Below are positions 36,693 to 44,698 of a stretch of 64,000 nt of DNA, piece after piece. The position numbers and the translations under genes are program-made. A model generated the notes under the pieces. The model searched no databases. It was given only the letters and a program-made list of their open reading frames with translations, and had not been told where the DNA came from. Each line of letters opens with the position of its first letter. Position 1 is the first letter of the stretch. Source of the stretch: Streptomyces paradoxus (lineage in GTDB: Bacteria > Actinomycetota > Actinomycetes > Streptomycetales > Streptomycetaceae); assembly GCF_014202475.1 (NCBI RefSeq), contig NZ_JACHGV010000020.1, positions 1 through 64,000 on the forward strand, read 5' to 3'.

Positions 36693-37247
36693 ATGGATCT
36701 CCCCTCCGACGTGCCGCGCATGCCTGCGGGTGACGCGCTGATGTTGCGGCCCTGGCGGCTCGACGACCTCCATCTGGTACGGGAGGCTGCGGATGACGCA
36801 TACATTCCGCTGATCACCACCGTCCCCGCCCCGTACTCACACGACGAGGGAGTGTCGTTCGTCGAGCGCCAGTGGGAACGGACCGCGAGCGGAAGCGGGT
36901 ATCCGTTCGTGATAGCCCGGGCCGAGGACGATCGGCCGCTTGGCACGGTCGGGCTGTGGGTGAGCGAGGCCCCGCAGGGGCGGGCCACCTTGGGCTATTG
37001 GGTGGTGAAGTCCGCGCGGGGTCTGGGGGCGGCCTCGGCGGCCCTGCAAGCGGTCAGCACATGGGCCTTCGACGGCCTGCGGGTCCCACGGCTCCAGCTC
37101 TTCATCGAACCGTGGAACACCGCATCCTGCCGTACGGCCGAGCGCGCCGGATACCTCCGGGAGGGGCTGCTGCGAAGCTGGCAGCAGGTGGGGGAAGAGC
37201 GCCGCGACATGTACGTCTACGCGATGGTCGGAACCGAGAACCGCTGA
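36693..37247 (+). CDS. GNAT-family N-acetyltransferase (RimJ/RimL type)
   Basis: 184 aa from ATG 36693. Layout is that of RimJ/RimL acetyltransferases: LMLRPWRLDDLHLVREAADD at the start, GTVGLWVSEAPQGRATLGYW in the middle strand, ARGLGAASAALQAVSTWAF as the acetyl-CoA-binding loop, and RLQLFIEPWNTASCRTAERA then GYLREGLLR near the end. It would move acetyl from acetyl-CoA to an amine. It is convergent with sbnA (67-bp gap) and could be self-resistance or modification for the cluster, but this is only position. Confidence 0.85.
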   Translation: MDLPSDVPRMPAGDALMLRPWRLDDLHLVREAADDAYIPLITTVPAPYSHDEGVSFVERQWERTASGSGYPFVIARAEDDRPLGTVGLWVSEAPQGRATLGYWVVKSARGLGAASAALQAVSTWAFDGLRVPRLQLFIEPWNTASCRTAERAGYLREGLLRSWQQVGEERRDMYVYAMVGTENR

Positions 37248-37314
37248 AGCGGAACCCGCCTCCCCCGCCTCGAGCGGCCCTCCCGAGGCAGGGCGAGAGC
37301 ACGGGTCCGTCCGG

Positions 37315-38286
37315 TCACCGAACGTCGACCGGCTCCCTCAGATCCGCGGGCCGTGCGTCGGCGGTACCGGCGTAGACAAGGTCCATGTAGCGCTCCCCGC
37401 GGTCGGCGAAGAGGGTGAGGACCCGGGCCCCGGCCGGCAGCGACGGAGCCACGCTCCGCAGGGCGCTCACCACGGCTCCCGATGACGCACCGGCGAGGAT
37501 GCCCTCGCTCCGCAGGAGCGTGTGGCACCCCGCGACCGCCTCCTCGTCGCGTACGTAAACGACGTCGTCATGCTCGAGCGTGGCCGCCAGCTCCGGGACA
37601 CGGCTCGATCCGTGCCCGGGCAGTCTTCGGGGTGCAGACGGTCCGCCGAAGATGACCGAGCCGAACGCGTCGACCGCCACAACCCGTAGCGCCGGCCACC
37701 GTCCACGCAGACGACGCGCGATGCCCTGGAGCGTGGCTGTGGTGCTCACCGCGGCCACCAGCACGTCGAGGCCGTCGGGAACCTGGGTCAGGATTTCCGC
37801 CGCGGTCTGCTCGTAGTGGGCCTGCCAGCACAAGTCGTTGGCGTACTGGTTGACCCATACGACCGCGGGATCCCGGGCCACCAGTTCCCGCACCCGGGCA
37901 AGCCTGGTCTCCAGGTAGCCGCCACCCGCGTCCCGCTCCCACACCATGTCGAGGTCCGCCCCGAGGCTGTCCAGGATGGCGAGGTTCGTCGCAGAGGTGT
38001 TCGGGTCGAGGACGCAGGTGACTCGGAGCCCGTACAGCGGGGCCAGGGCGGCCAGGGCGATGCCGAAGTTGCCGGACGAGCTCTCCACCAGCCGGGTGCC
38101 GGGGCACACCGTTCCGTCGGCGAGCCAGCTCTCGATGACGTGACGAGCGGCCCGGTCCTTCATGCTGCCCAAGGGGTTGAGGTACTCCAGCTTGGCCAGG
38201 ACCTCGAACGGCTCGTCGCGGAACAGGCGTGTCAGCCGGACGACCGGAGTGTTGCCGACGGCTCCGGCTATGTTGTCGTGGATCAT
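37315..38286 (-). CDS. sbnA: SbnA-like N-(2-amino-2-carboxyethyl)-L-glutamate synthase
   Basis: 323 aa, PLP enzyme of the cysteine-synthase fold. SbnA condenses O-phospho-L-serine with L-glutamate, the first step to L-2,3-diaminopropionate (DAP). PLP lysine K43 is in NPLGSMKDRAA and the phosphate/substrate loop in VESSSGNFGIALA. The start MIHDNIAGAVGNTPVVRL has a good site (GGAGGCGGC). It lies 16 bp after sbnB on the same strand; the pair is diagnostic for DAP formation. Length fits the family (about 325 aa). Confidence 0.92.
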   Translation of the reverse strand: MIHDNIAGAVGNTPVVRLTRLFRDEPFEVLAKLEYLNPLGSMKDRAARHVIESWLADGTVCPGTRLVESSSGNFGIALAALAPLYGLRVTCVLDPNTSATNLAILDSLGADLDMVWERDAGGGYLETRLARVRELVARDPAVVWVNQYANDLCWQAHYEQTAAEILTQVPDGLDVLVAAVSTTATLQGIARRLRGRWPALRVVAVDAFGSVIFGGPSAPRRLPGHGSSRVPELAATLEHDDVVYVRDEEAVAGCHTLLRSEGILAGASSGAVVSALRSVAPSLPAGARVLTLFADRGERYMDLVYAGTADARPADLREPVDVR

Positions 38287-38302
38287 GCCGCCTCCATCGC
38301 GT

Positions 38303-39343
38303 TCATCGGGGCAACCGGGAGCCGATGCCCAGCTCGGTCGCCGCGGTGAACACCCGGTGCGCGAGTGCGACGTCCTGGACCGACATGCCGAACGGATTGA
38401 CGACCGTCACGCCGTCTCCATCGGCCAGCGGCGTCTCCTTAAGCAGGAGTTCGCCCAGTGTCCCGTCGACCCGCTTCGCAGGCCGGCCGGGCTCCGGCTC
38501 GTCCTGGCCATACAGCAGGCCCTCTCGGTACATCCGGCCGAGGAGACGGCGCGGATCGCTACGGACCAGCTGCCAGTCGTCGACCACGACCTGGGCGGCG
38601 CCGAGCACGACCTCCGCAAGCAGGTCGTCCAACGAGACGTGCACGACGGTGGCCGTGGGCAGCAGCCACTCCGCGCGGATGTAACCCTTGGTCACGGTTG
38701 TGAGCGGCACCACGACGTCCGACCCGCGGACGGCCTCCTGCGCGGTCGCCGCCACCGTTAGCCGGACGCCGACGGCCTCCGCGGCCGCCTGGTGCTTCTC
38801 GGCGAACGCCGCGGCGGCGGCGGGCCGCTGGTCGTAGAGGGCCAGCTCCGTGAGGTCTCCCAGCCGGGGCAATAGCAGCCCGAGGTGGGCGTCTGCCTGA
38901 GCGCCGCACCCCAGGAATGCCAGTCGGAGTACGGGGCGGGTCCGCAGCCCGACGGCGACGGCCGACACCGCTGCCGTGCGAGTGGCACTGATCAGGGCCG
39001 CGTCCATCATCGCGTAGGGGTGGGCGGTCTCGGGGTCGAAGAGGAAGGTCAGACCATCCGCCCGCGGGATGCCTCGCGCGGTGTTGCCAAGCGAGGCGTT
39101 GATGATTTTCGTGCCGACCACGGGCTCCTGCCCTCCGACCAGGCCGGGCATGTTGAGGCTGCGGGCGCTGTGCCCGTCTGCAGTGGTCCAGCCGAGGTAG
39201 CCCTCGTCCGGCACGACAGTCTCCCCGCGCGCGTGCGCCCGCAGGACGTCCGCGGCGACGGCGACCGGGTCGATGTGGCTCAGCGCCTGCGCGACATCGG
39301 CCCTGGTCAGATAGAAGAGGTCTGACATTGGCTGGCGTGACAT
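38303..39343 (-). CDS. sbnB: SbnB-like dehydrogenase for L-2,3-diaminopropionate formation
   Basis: 346 aa, ornithine-cyclodeaminase/mu-crystallin fold. SbnB oxidatively cleaves the SbnA product to DAP and 2-oxoglutarate with NAD+. The Rossmann motif is LAFLGCGAQADAHLG (residues ~141-155); the substrate region includes GTKIINASLGNTARGIPRAD. Start ATG 39343 has AAGGAA 8 nt upstream. First gene of the sbnB-sbnA pair. DAP is probably a building block for the NRPS proteins of this cluster. Confidence 0.92.
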   Translation of the reverse strand: MSRQPMSDLFYLTRADVAQALSHIDPVAVAADVLRAHARGETVVPDEGYLGWTTADGHSARSLNMPGLVGGQEPVVGTKIINASLGNTARGIPRADGLTFLFDPETAHPYAMMDAALISATRTAAVSAVAVGLRTRPVLRLAFLGCGAQADAHLGLLLPRLGDLTELALYDQRPAAAAAFAEKHQAAAEAVGVRLTVAATAQEAVRGSDVVVPLTTVTKGYIRAEWLLPTATVVHVSLDDLLAEVVLGAAQVVVDDWQLVRSDPRRLLGRMYREGLLYGQDEPEPGRPAKRVDGTLGELLLKETPLADGDGVTVVNPFGMSVQDVALAHRVFTAATELGIGSRLPR

Positions 39344-39413
39344 GACAGATTCCTTGGGTTGTGGAGTGTGGGGCAGAGGCGACTGCCGCGACGCCCCGTG
39401 GACGGCGGGACCG

Positions 39414-39638
39414 TCAGGCGGAGGGGGCTCCCCAGCCCGTGTCCGGCTCGCTCTGGGGCGACACGCCCCAGCCTGTGTCGTCCGACGCGGGACCAGCGGC
39501 CGATATCGCCGTGTTCTGAGGGGCGACAGGGGACGGTGAGAGGCCCGGCAGGGCGGTTAATGCGATTCCGGCGGCGGAGACGAGCCCGGCGAGTCGCAGG
39601 GCGATCGAGCGGCTCGAGTGACAGGTGATCATGCTCAT
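39414..39638 (-). CDS. Small secreted peptide with repeated DTGWG motifs
   Basis: 74 aa from ATG 39638 (AAGGGA upstream). The N-terminal part is a signal peptide: SIALRLAGLVSAAGIALTAL with likely cleavage after PG or nearby. The remaining ~35 residues carry two copies of a short motif, DDTGWGVSPQSEP then DTGWGAPSA at the C-terminus. The gene is divergent from a TrmB/LuxR-type regulator at 39789 (gap 150 bp). I recall similar DTGW-containing exported mini-proteins beside such regulators in actinobacteria, but have no verified function. A peptide signal processed outside the cell and sensed by the regulator is a reasonable guess. Confidence 0.65.
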   Translation of the reverse strand: MSMITCHSSRSIALRLAGLVSAAGIALTALPGLSPSPVAPQNTAISAAGPASDDTGWGVSPQSEPDTGWGAPSA

Positions 39639-39788
39639 ATCGACGCATCCCTTGCATGAGGCAACGCCCCGTCGATCGGGGCGGATCATGAAGACGAGCC
39701 TGTCCGGACTCATACACTCGGGTATAGAGCGTTGATCACACACCAACGTGCAACGCAGCAAAGTGAGCACCTAACAAAGCGCTTGAAC
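39639..39788. promoter_or_regulatory. Divergent promoter region, small peptide / LuxR-type regulator
   Basis: 150 bp, noticeably AT-richer than the flanks (for example CACCTAACAAAGCGCTTGAAC). It must carry both promoters and is the obvious place for the regulator to bind. I cannot define operator half-sites with confidence. Confidence 0.5.
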
Positions 39789-40835
39789 ATGGACACAATG
39801 GAAAATGGGTTCGACGATCTCGACCCTGAGGACCTTGCTGTGTACGACCTGGCCATCAAGAAGGGGGGACTGCCGCTGGCTAACGACTCGCGCCCGGGCG
39901 GGATGACTCCGCAGGATGTCGAGCGCAGCGTGGCCAGACTCATGGCGGTACGGCTGCTCAGACGGTCAACGACCAGGCCGGAAGCCCTCGTTCCGGTGGC
40001 GCCGCAGACGGCCGCCGCCGAACTCACCAGCGCGCTCGCCAGCGAGGTGCTCGAACGGCAGCGTGCCATCGTGCGCATAGCCGAGGGCAAGGAAGCCCTC
40101 GTCGCCCGCTACACAGAGGGCATGGCCGCTGCCACCGGCGGCGTCCACCTCCTCAAGGACCTGCACAAGATCCGATTACTTCTCGAGGAGACGGCAGAAC
40201 GCTGCCGCTTCGAGGTGCTCACGGCACAGCCCGGCGGGGTCAGGAACCCAGAGGTCCTGGCGGATGCCCTGCCTCGCGACCGCCGGATGCTGGAGCGGGG
40301 TGTCGCCATGCGCACGCTGTACCAGCGGACCACCCGCTACAACCAGCCCGCCCGCGCGTACGTGGAAGAGGTCACCGCGCTCGGGGCGGAGGTACGCACG
40401 TCCACCGAGCTCTTCAACCGACTCATCATCTTCGACCGGGAAACCGCCTTCATTCCGGACCACACCGACCCCGCGGCGGCGGTCGTGGTCCGCGAGCCGT
40501 CCATCGTCGCGTTCCTCCTGGACGTGTTCGAGCGCAGCTGGCAGGCGGCCGATGCATTCGACACCGGCAGCAACGACCGTGAGTCCAGTCGCAGCATCTC
40601 CGGCGACGTCAAGCGGAGCATCCTCAAACTGCTCGCCGAGGGCCTCAAGGACGAGGTCATCGCCCGGCGGCTCGGCATGTCCGTCCGCACCTGCCGCAAG
40701 CACATCGCCGCCATCATGCTCCAGCTCGGAGCCACCAGCCGTTTCCAGGGCGGCTACGTCACCCACCGGCTCGGCCTGCTCGACAACCCCGACCAGAACG
40801 ACGCCCCGTCAGGGATCGAGGCTCAAGACGGCTGA
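39789..40835 (+). CDS. TrmB/LuxR-type transcriptional regulator
   Basis: 348 aa from ATG 39789; TTG 39732 and ATG 39798 are alternatives, none with a strong ribosome site. The N-terminus looks like a TrmB winged helix (DLAVYDLAIKKGGLP ... VERSVARLMAVRLLRR). The middle is a phospholipase-D-like ligand-sensing region (LPRDRRMLERGVAMRTLYQR ... ELFNRLIIFDRETAF). A LuxR HTH is at the end (KLLAEGLKDEVIARRLGMSV). It is a paralogue of the regulator at 55485-56459. It overlaps the convergent gene at 40809-41918 by 27 bp. Cluster regulator, likely responding to a small ligand or peptide. Confidence 0.82.
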   Translation: MDTMENGFDDLDPEDLAVYDLAIKKGGLPLANDSRPGGMTPQDVERSVARLMAVRLLRRSTTRPEALVPVAPQTAAAELTSALASEVLERQRAIVRIAEGKEALVARYTEGMAAATGGVHLLKDLHKIRLLLEETAERCRFEVLTAQPGGVRNPEVLADALPRDRRMLERGVAMRTLYQRTTRYNQPARAYVEEVTALGAEVRTSTELFNRLIIFDRETAFIPDHTDPAAAVVVREPSIVAFLLDVFERSWQAADAFDTGSNDRESSRSISGDVKRSILKLLAEGLKDEVIARRLGMSVRTCRKHIAAIMLQLGATSRFQGGYVTHRLGLLDNPDQNDAPSGIEAQDG

Positions 40836-41918
40836 CAGGCCTCCGTCGGCACCGACCCCCGTTGCCGACGGAGGGCCGAGCAGCCTCACCAGCGCGCCCG
40901 CGTACTCCGTGCCGCAGTAGTGCGCCTCCAGCCGCGTCCCCAGGCTCTCCAGGCGCCATGAGCCATCGGGCCACCCCACCGGAACCGCCGCTCGTCCCGG
41001 CGGCACGAGGCGCTGGGCCACCATCCACGTGCGCCTGCCGACCGCTTCGTCCAGCGCCCGGTGCCACGCGTCGCCGCCGGTGGCCCACCCCAGCACGGTG
41101 CCGGGCGGGTCGCCGGGGCGTACGCTCCTGAGCACGTAACGGGCCCGAGCGGCCACGAGGTGCCGCAGCAGCGGCGTCCGTACTCCGTCGACCACGACGT
41201 CACGGTCCTCGACCGGGTACGTCGCCGGGACGTGGCGTTCGATCAGTCCCGCGTGGCGCGGCCCGAGCTCGCCACGCGCCTCGTAAAGCCAGGCAAGCAG
41301 CAGCCGGTTGGCGTACCAACGGTCTTCCGGGGTGGAGGGCCGTCCGGTCCGCCGTGCGCGGGTCATCACCTCCAAGGCACCGGCGGGGGTTCCAGCCGCA
41401 CGCGTGCGGCTGCGGACTTCCCGGGGGTCTGAAGGCCCGAGCGAGGCGCCCGCTACCCGCAGCGCCTGCGCGACGAGGCAGGTCGCGTGAGCGGTGGCGA
41501 CCGTGTGCACAGCGGCCAGACCGGGCTGCGGAGACCGTCGTTCGAAGTCGGTGAACCACCACACGCCCTCACGGGGATGGACAGTGGCACACCAGGTGCC
41601 GTCGTCCGCCGGGGCGAGGCGCGGCGCCTCGCCGGCCGACGGCTCCTCCCCCAGCAGCTCGCCCAGCCGCCGTGGATCGCCACCGGCACGCCGGTGCGCG
41701 ACGGCCGTCAGGAGACCGATGAGTGTGCCGCCTACCTCCGCCTGCTGTCGCAGATGCCACCGTCGCATCAGGACAGGTCTGAGCGGTATGCCGGGGTCCG
41801 GTCCGTCCGGGGAGAGTACAGGTTCCACCGCGGCCAGCCGGGACACGAGGTCGTCCCGTTGGCCCTGCCGCAGCCGCCGGAACGCGTCCAGCCATGCGAG
41901 TGCGGGTGCCGGTTGCAT
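40809..41918 (-). CDS. Degenerate ATP-grasp-like protein (first of four paralogues)
   Basis: 369 aa from ATG 41918 (AAGGAA upstream). It aligns by eye with the next genes: NRLLLAWLYEARGELGPRHA matches SKLVLAWLSAGRFELSAAEA, and YVLRSVRPGDPPGTVLG matches LVLKPVGAFGGRDVVLG. Thus the ATP-binding lysine of the KP motif is replaced by R-S and the GG loop is altered. The ExN metal motif of its paralogues is not found. It ends with LEAHYCGTEYAGALVRLLG, like the others. Likely a non-catalytic scaffold or an enzyme of altered chemistry. It precedes the LuxR regulator end-on. Confidence 0.65.
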   Translation of the reverse strand: MQPAPALAWLDAFRRLRQGQRDDLVSRLAAVEPVLSPDGPDPGIPLRPVLMRRWHLRQQAEVGGTLIGLLTAVAHRRAGGDPRRLGELLGEEPSAGEAPRLAPADDGTWCATVHPREGVWWFTDFERRSPQPGLAAVHTVATAHATCLVAQALRVAGASLGPSDPREVRSRTRAAGTPAGALEVMTRARRTGRPSTPEDRWYANRLLLAWLYEARGELGPRHAGLIERHVPATYPVEDRDVVVDGVRTPLLRHLVAARARYVLRSVRPGDPPGTVLGWATGGDAWHRALDEAVGRRTWMVAQRLVPPGRAAVPVGWPDGSWRLESLGTRLEAHYCGTEYAGALVRLLGPPSATGVGADGGLSAVLSLDP

Positions 41919-41966
41919 GTCGATTCCTTGTCGGGTCTGTGCTCACGTCGTCGTGGCCGCGCCGCG

Positions 41967-43289
41967 TCATACACCGAGGTTGAAGGAGGCGCCTCGGGCG
42001 AAGTTCACCACGGACGGGACCTCTGAGGGCGCGTGCCGGACCATGTATCCGGAGGGGGCGCCGTCCACCACATAGGGGCCGAGGACGTACGAGACGGGAT
42101 GCCTGACCAGCCGGTCGGCGGCCGCGTCGTGGAAGGCCACGGTCAGAAGGTCGGGCCTCACGAGTTCCTGGACGATGTGGGTCCCTTCTGCCAGGGCGGA
42201 CTCGATCCGGGCGCGCCACTCCGCCGGGTCGGCGGACCGGCCGAGCACCACGTCCCTGCCTCCGAAGGCCCCGACGGGCTTCAGTACCAGGTCCTCCCGG
42301 CGGCGGATCGCCAGCTCGGGGAGGCTTTCCTCTCGTCCGTGGTACACGACGGTCCCCTTGTCGAGCGACCGTGTCCACGGCACGCACTCCTCGACCAGGG
42401 CGGCCTCGGCGGCGGAGAGCTCGAACCGGCCGGCAGACAGCCAGGCCAGTACGAGCTTGCTCGACAAAAGCATGCCGGCGTCGGGGGCGATGATCACCGA
42501 CTGCCGGTGGAGCCGCCGCATCCCGTCCAGCGGGATACCCATCCGCTGCCACTCGGCCGCGATGAAGTGGTTGACCACGACCGGCCAGTCGTCCCCGGCG
42601 GCGTCAAGTTCCTCCGGCTCGAAAAACTCCGACGTGAAGCCGTGGTCGCGCAGGTAGCGGGCCTCGGTCTCGAAGTAGCGCGAGTCGCCGACGTTCTCCT
42701 CCCGCAAGGTGCCGACTACGGCGACCTTCGGAGGCAGCCCGCGCTCCTCGCACAGGCGGCGGAAGAGAGCCGCCCTGCCCGCGTACGGCTGATGCGCGCC
42801 CGGGCGTGCGAGCCGCTCCGCAGCCGTCCGGTACAGCGCGCCGTACGCGGAGGTGAGGTGACGGGCCACCACCGGGCCGATGTCGGCGGTTCCGAAGTTG
42901 CACTCCATGAACCGCGGTCGGCCGTTCTCGATGATCACGTCGGGCCGGGCCAGCAGGCCTGCGCGGGACCGCTCGGCCGCTGTTCCCCCGGCGCCGAGCA
43001 ACGGCACCTGGGCCGGGGTCAGGCCGACCAGGTCTCGCAGGACGGCCGGATCCTCGGCCAAGGACCAGCAGACCCGCTCGATCAGCCGCACCAGGCGTAC
43101 GGCGGCGTCCTCCATCTTGCGGCGCACGCCTTCGGCCAGGGCGACGGGCTGCACGGGGGTGAGGAGCTCGTCCGGGGTGAAGGGCAGGCCGCGCAGCGCG
43201 TGTCGGATCCGCCCGGCGACCTCCGCGCTGCCGTCCCGGACGAGCGCGAGGTCGTCGGGATGGGCGAGCTCGTCCCAGGTATCCAGCAC
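41967..43289 (-). CDS. Glutathionylspermidine-synthase-like ATP-grasp ligase
   Basis: 440 aa from GTG 43289, preceded by GAGGAG; a GTG at 43328 overlapping the upstream stop would add 13 residues. The pattern is that of GSPS-type ATP-grasp enzymes, which join a carboxylate to an amine through an acyl phosphate. Visible are a metal motif FMECNFGTADIGP, SSKLVLAWLSAG, the ATP-lysine/glycine loop LVLKPVGAFGGRDVVLG and IVQELVRPDLLTV. Substrates are unknown; in this cluster amino acids such as DAP or aminoadipate, or the peptide chain, are reasonable. Followed 48 bp later by the degenerate paralogue. Confidence 0.72.
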   Translation of the reverse strand: MLDTWDELAHPDDLALVRDGSAEVAGRIRHALRGLPFTPDELLTPVQPVALAEGVRRKMEDAAVRLVRLIERVCWSLAEDPAVLRDLVGLTPAQVPLLGAGGTAAERSRAGLLARPDVIIENGRPRFMECNFGTADIGPVVARHLTSAYGALYRTAAERLARPGAHQPYAGRAALFRRLCEERGLPPKVAVVGTLREENVGDSRYFETEARYLRDHGFTSEFFEPEELDAAGDDWPVVVNHFIAAEWQRMGIPLDGMRRLHRQSVIIAPDAGMLLSSKLVLAWLSAGRFELSAAEAALVEECVPWTRSLDKGTVVYHGREESLPELAIRRREDLVLKPVGAFGGRDVVLGRSADPAEWRARIESALAEGTHIVQELVRPDLLTVAFHDAAADRLVRHPVSYVLGPYVVDGAPSGYMVRHAPSEVPSVVNFARGASFNLGV

Positions 43290-43324
43290 GGTGTTCTCCT
43301 CGGGGTGTGGGGAGCCAGCGCGGT

Positions 43325-44698
43325 TCACGGCGTCATCCAGCAGGTGTTCATGACGCCGCCGCCGATCGCGTTGACCATCGTGGTGTCGGCCCGGTCGGTG
43401 TGGCGAGCCAGGATGCCGCCCAGCTGGCCGCCCATCAGCATCGGACCGAACACGGAAGCCACCCGGGCCACTTCGAGGGACTGGTCCGCGGCGCGGAGGG
43501 CGGGTACGGGGAGCGGGTCGGGACGCATGAACTCCTGCACGATGTACGAGCCGTCCCGCAGGCCCCGTTCGACCGCCTCGGCCCAGGCATCGGGCTCGGT
43601 GTCCGCGCCCGCCGACATGCCTTCGCCGCCGTGCTGGTCGGAGGGCTTGATGACGAACCGCTCCCGCTCGCCGAGCAGCAGGTCGACCAGTCCGTATGAG
43701 CCGCCCCGCCAGGTGACCTTGTCGTCGACGAGGAGACGGGTCCAGGGCAGGTGGCGGTCGAGGAAGTCCCGGTCGGCGGACGGCATCTCCTCCGCCGCCT
43801 CCGACACCCAGACGAGCAGCTTCTTGCTGGAGTAGACGTCGGCGACCTCGGGCGAGAGGGTGATGGCGGTGCCGGCGAGCATGGCGTCGCGCGGCGCGGA
43901 CATGTCGAGGTCGGCCCTGGGGGCGTCGGCGGACACGAACATGCGCAGCGCCACGTCGATCCTCCGGCCATGGTGGCGCAGCGAGGTCCGGTCCGCCTCC
44001 AGGTCGTTGGGCACGGCGAACTCGGCGTCTACGCCGTGCTGTGCGAAGTCGTCGACGACATCGCCGAAGTACTCGGCCGAGCCGAAGCCGGTACCGCGAT
44101 CCCAGCCCAGCACCGCAACCCGTGGCCGGTCCACCCCGCGGCCGCGGGCCACGGCCCGGACCACTTCGCGGCGTGGGCCCATCACGTCGGGGACAACCAG
44201 GCGGGAGGTGTCGGCGCAGGGGTCGACCGGCCCGTAGATCTCACGGAAGTAGCGGTCGATCCTGGTGACCTGCTCAGGCCCCGCGACCGCGCTCATGATG
44301 TTGCACTCCACCACGCGGACGACGCCCCCGCTCACCACGATGTCGGGTCGCGCCATTTCGAACGCGGAGGCGTTCCACTCCGGGTCCTCGGTGAGCATGC
44401 AGACGCCGGGGCGGCGGTAGCCGACCAGGTCGGCCAGCTCGAAGACGCCGTTCGCCCGCGTCGCGGCGACCTGCCGGATGATGTCGAGCAGCCGGAGGCC
44501 GACCGTGCGCATCTCCTCTGCGAGGGCGGAGGGCAGCAGCACGGGCCGCAGGGGCACGGGCCCTTGCGGGTGGCGGTACATGCTGTCGCCGAGCCGCTCG
44601 TCGAGGCCGTGGGCGATCGCGGCCGCCCGGCCGGTGGGCCCCCGGTCGGCCAGCAGCCGCTCGTCCCAGGACCGGGCGAAGCGGTCATACACGATCAT
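43325..44698 (-). CDS. Glutathionylspermidine-synthase-like ATP-grasp ligase
   Basis: 457 aa from ATG 44698 with AGGAGG 6 nt upstream; it overlaps the MFS gene by 14 bp, so it is cotranscribed. Same family as its neighbour: metal motif VVECNIMSAVAGPEQV, SSKKLLVWVSEA, ATP loop FVIKPSDQHGGEGMSAG and IVQEFMRPDPLPV. It ends HTDRADTTMVNAIGGG, like the FARGASFNLGV end of the next gene. All putative ATP-binding residues are kept, so an active ligase is expected. Substrate unknown. Confidence 0.72.
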   Translation of the reverse strand: MIVYDRFARSWDERLLADRGPTGRAAAIAHGLDERLGDSMYRHPQGPVPLRPVLLPSALAEEMRTVGLRLLDIIRQVAATRANGVFELADLVGYRRPGVCMLTEDPEWNASAFEMARPDIVVSGGVVRVVECNIMSAVAGPEQVTRIDRYFREIYGPVDPCADTSRLVVPDVMGPRREVVRAVARGRGVDRPRVAVLGWDRGTGFGSAEYFGDVVDDFAQHGVDAEFAVPNDLEADRTSLRHHGRRIDVALRMFVSADAPRADLDMSAPRDAMLAGTAITLSPEVADVYSSKKLLVWVSEAAEEMPSADRDFLDRHLPWTRLLVDDKVTWRGGSYGLVDLLLGERERFVIKPSDQHGGEGMSAGADTEPDAWAEAVERGLRDGSYIVQEFMRPDPLPVPALRAADQSLEVARVASVFGPMLMGGQLGGILARHTDRADTTMVNAIGGGVMNTCWMTP

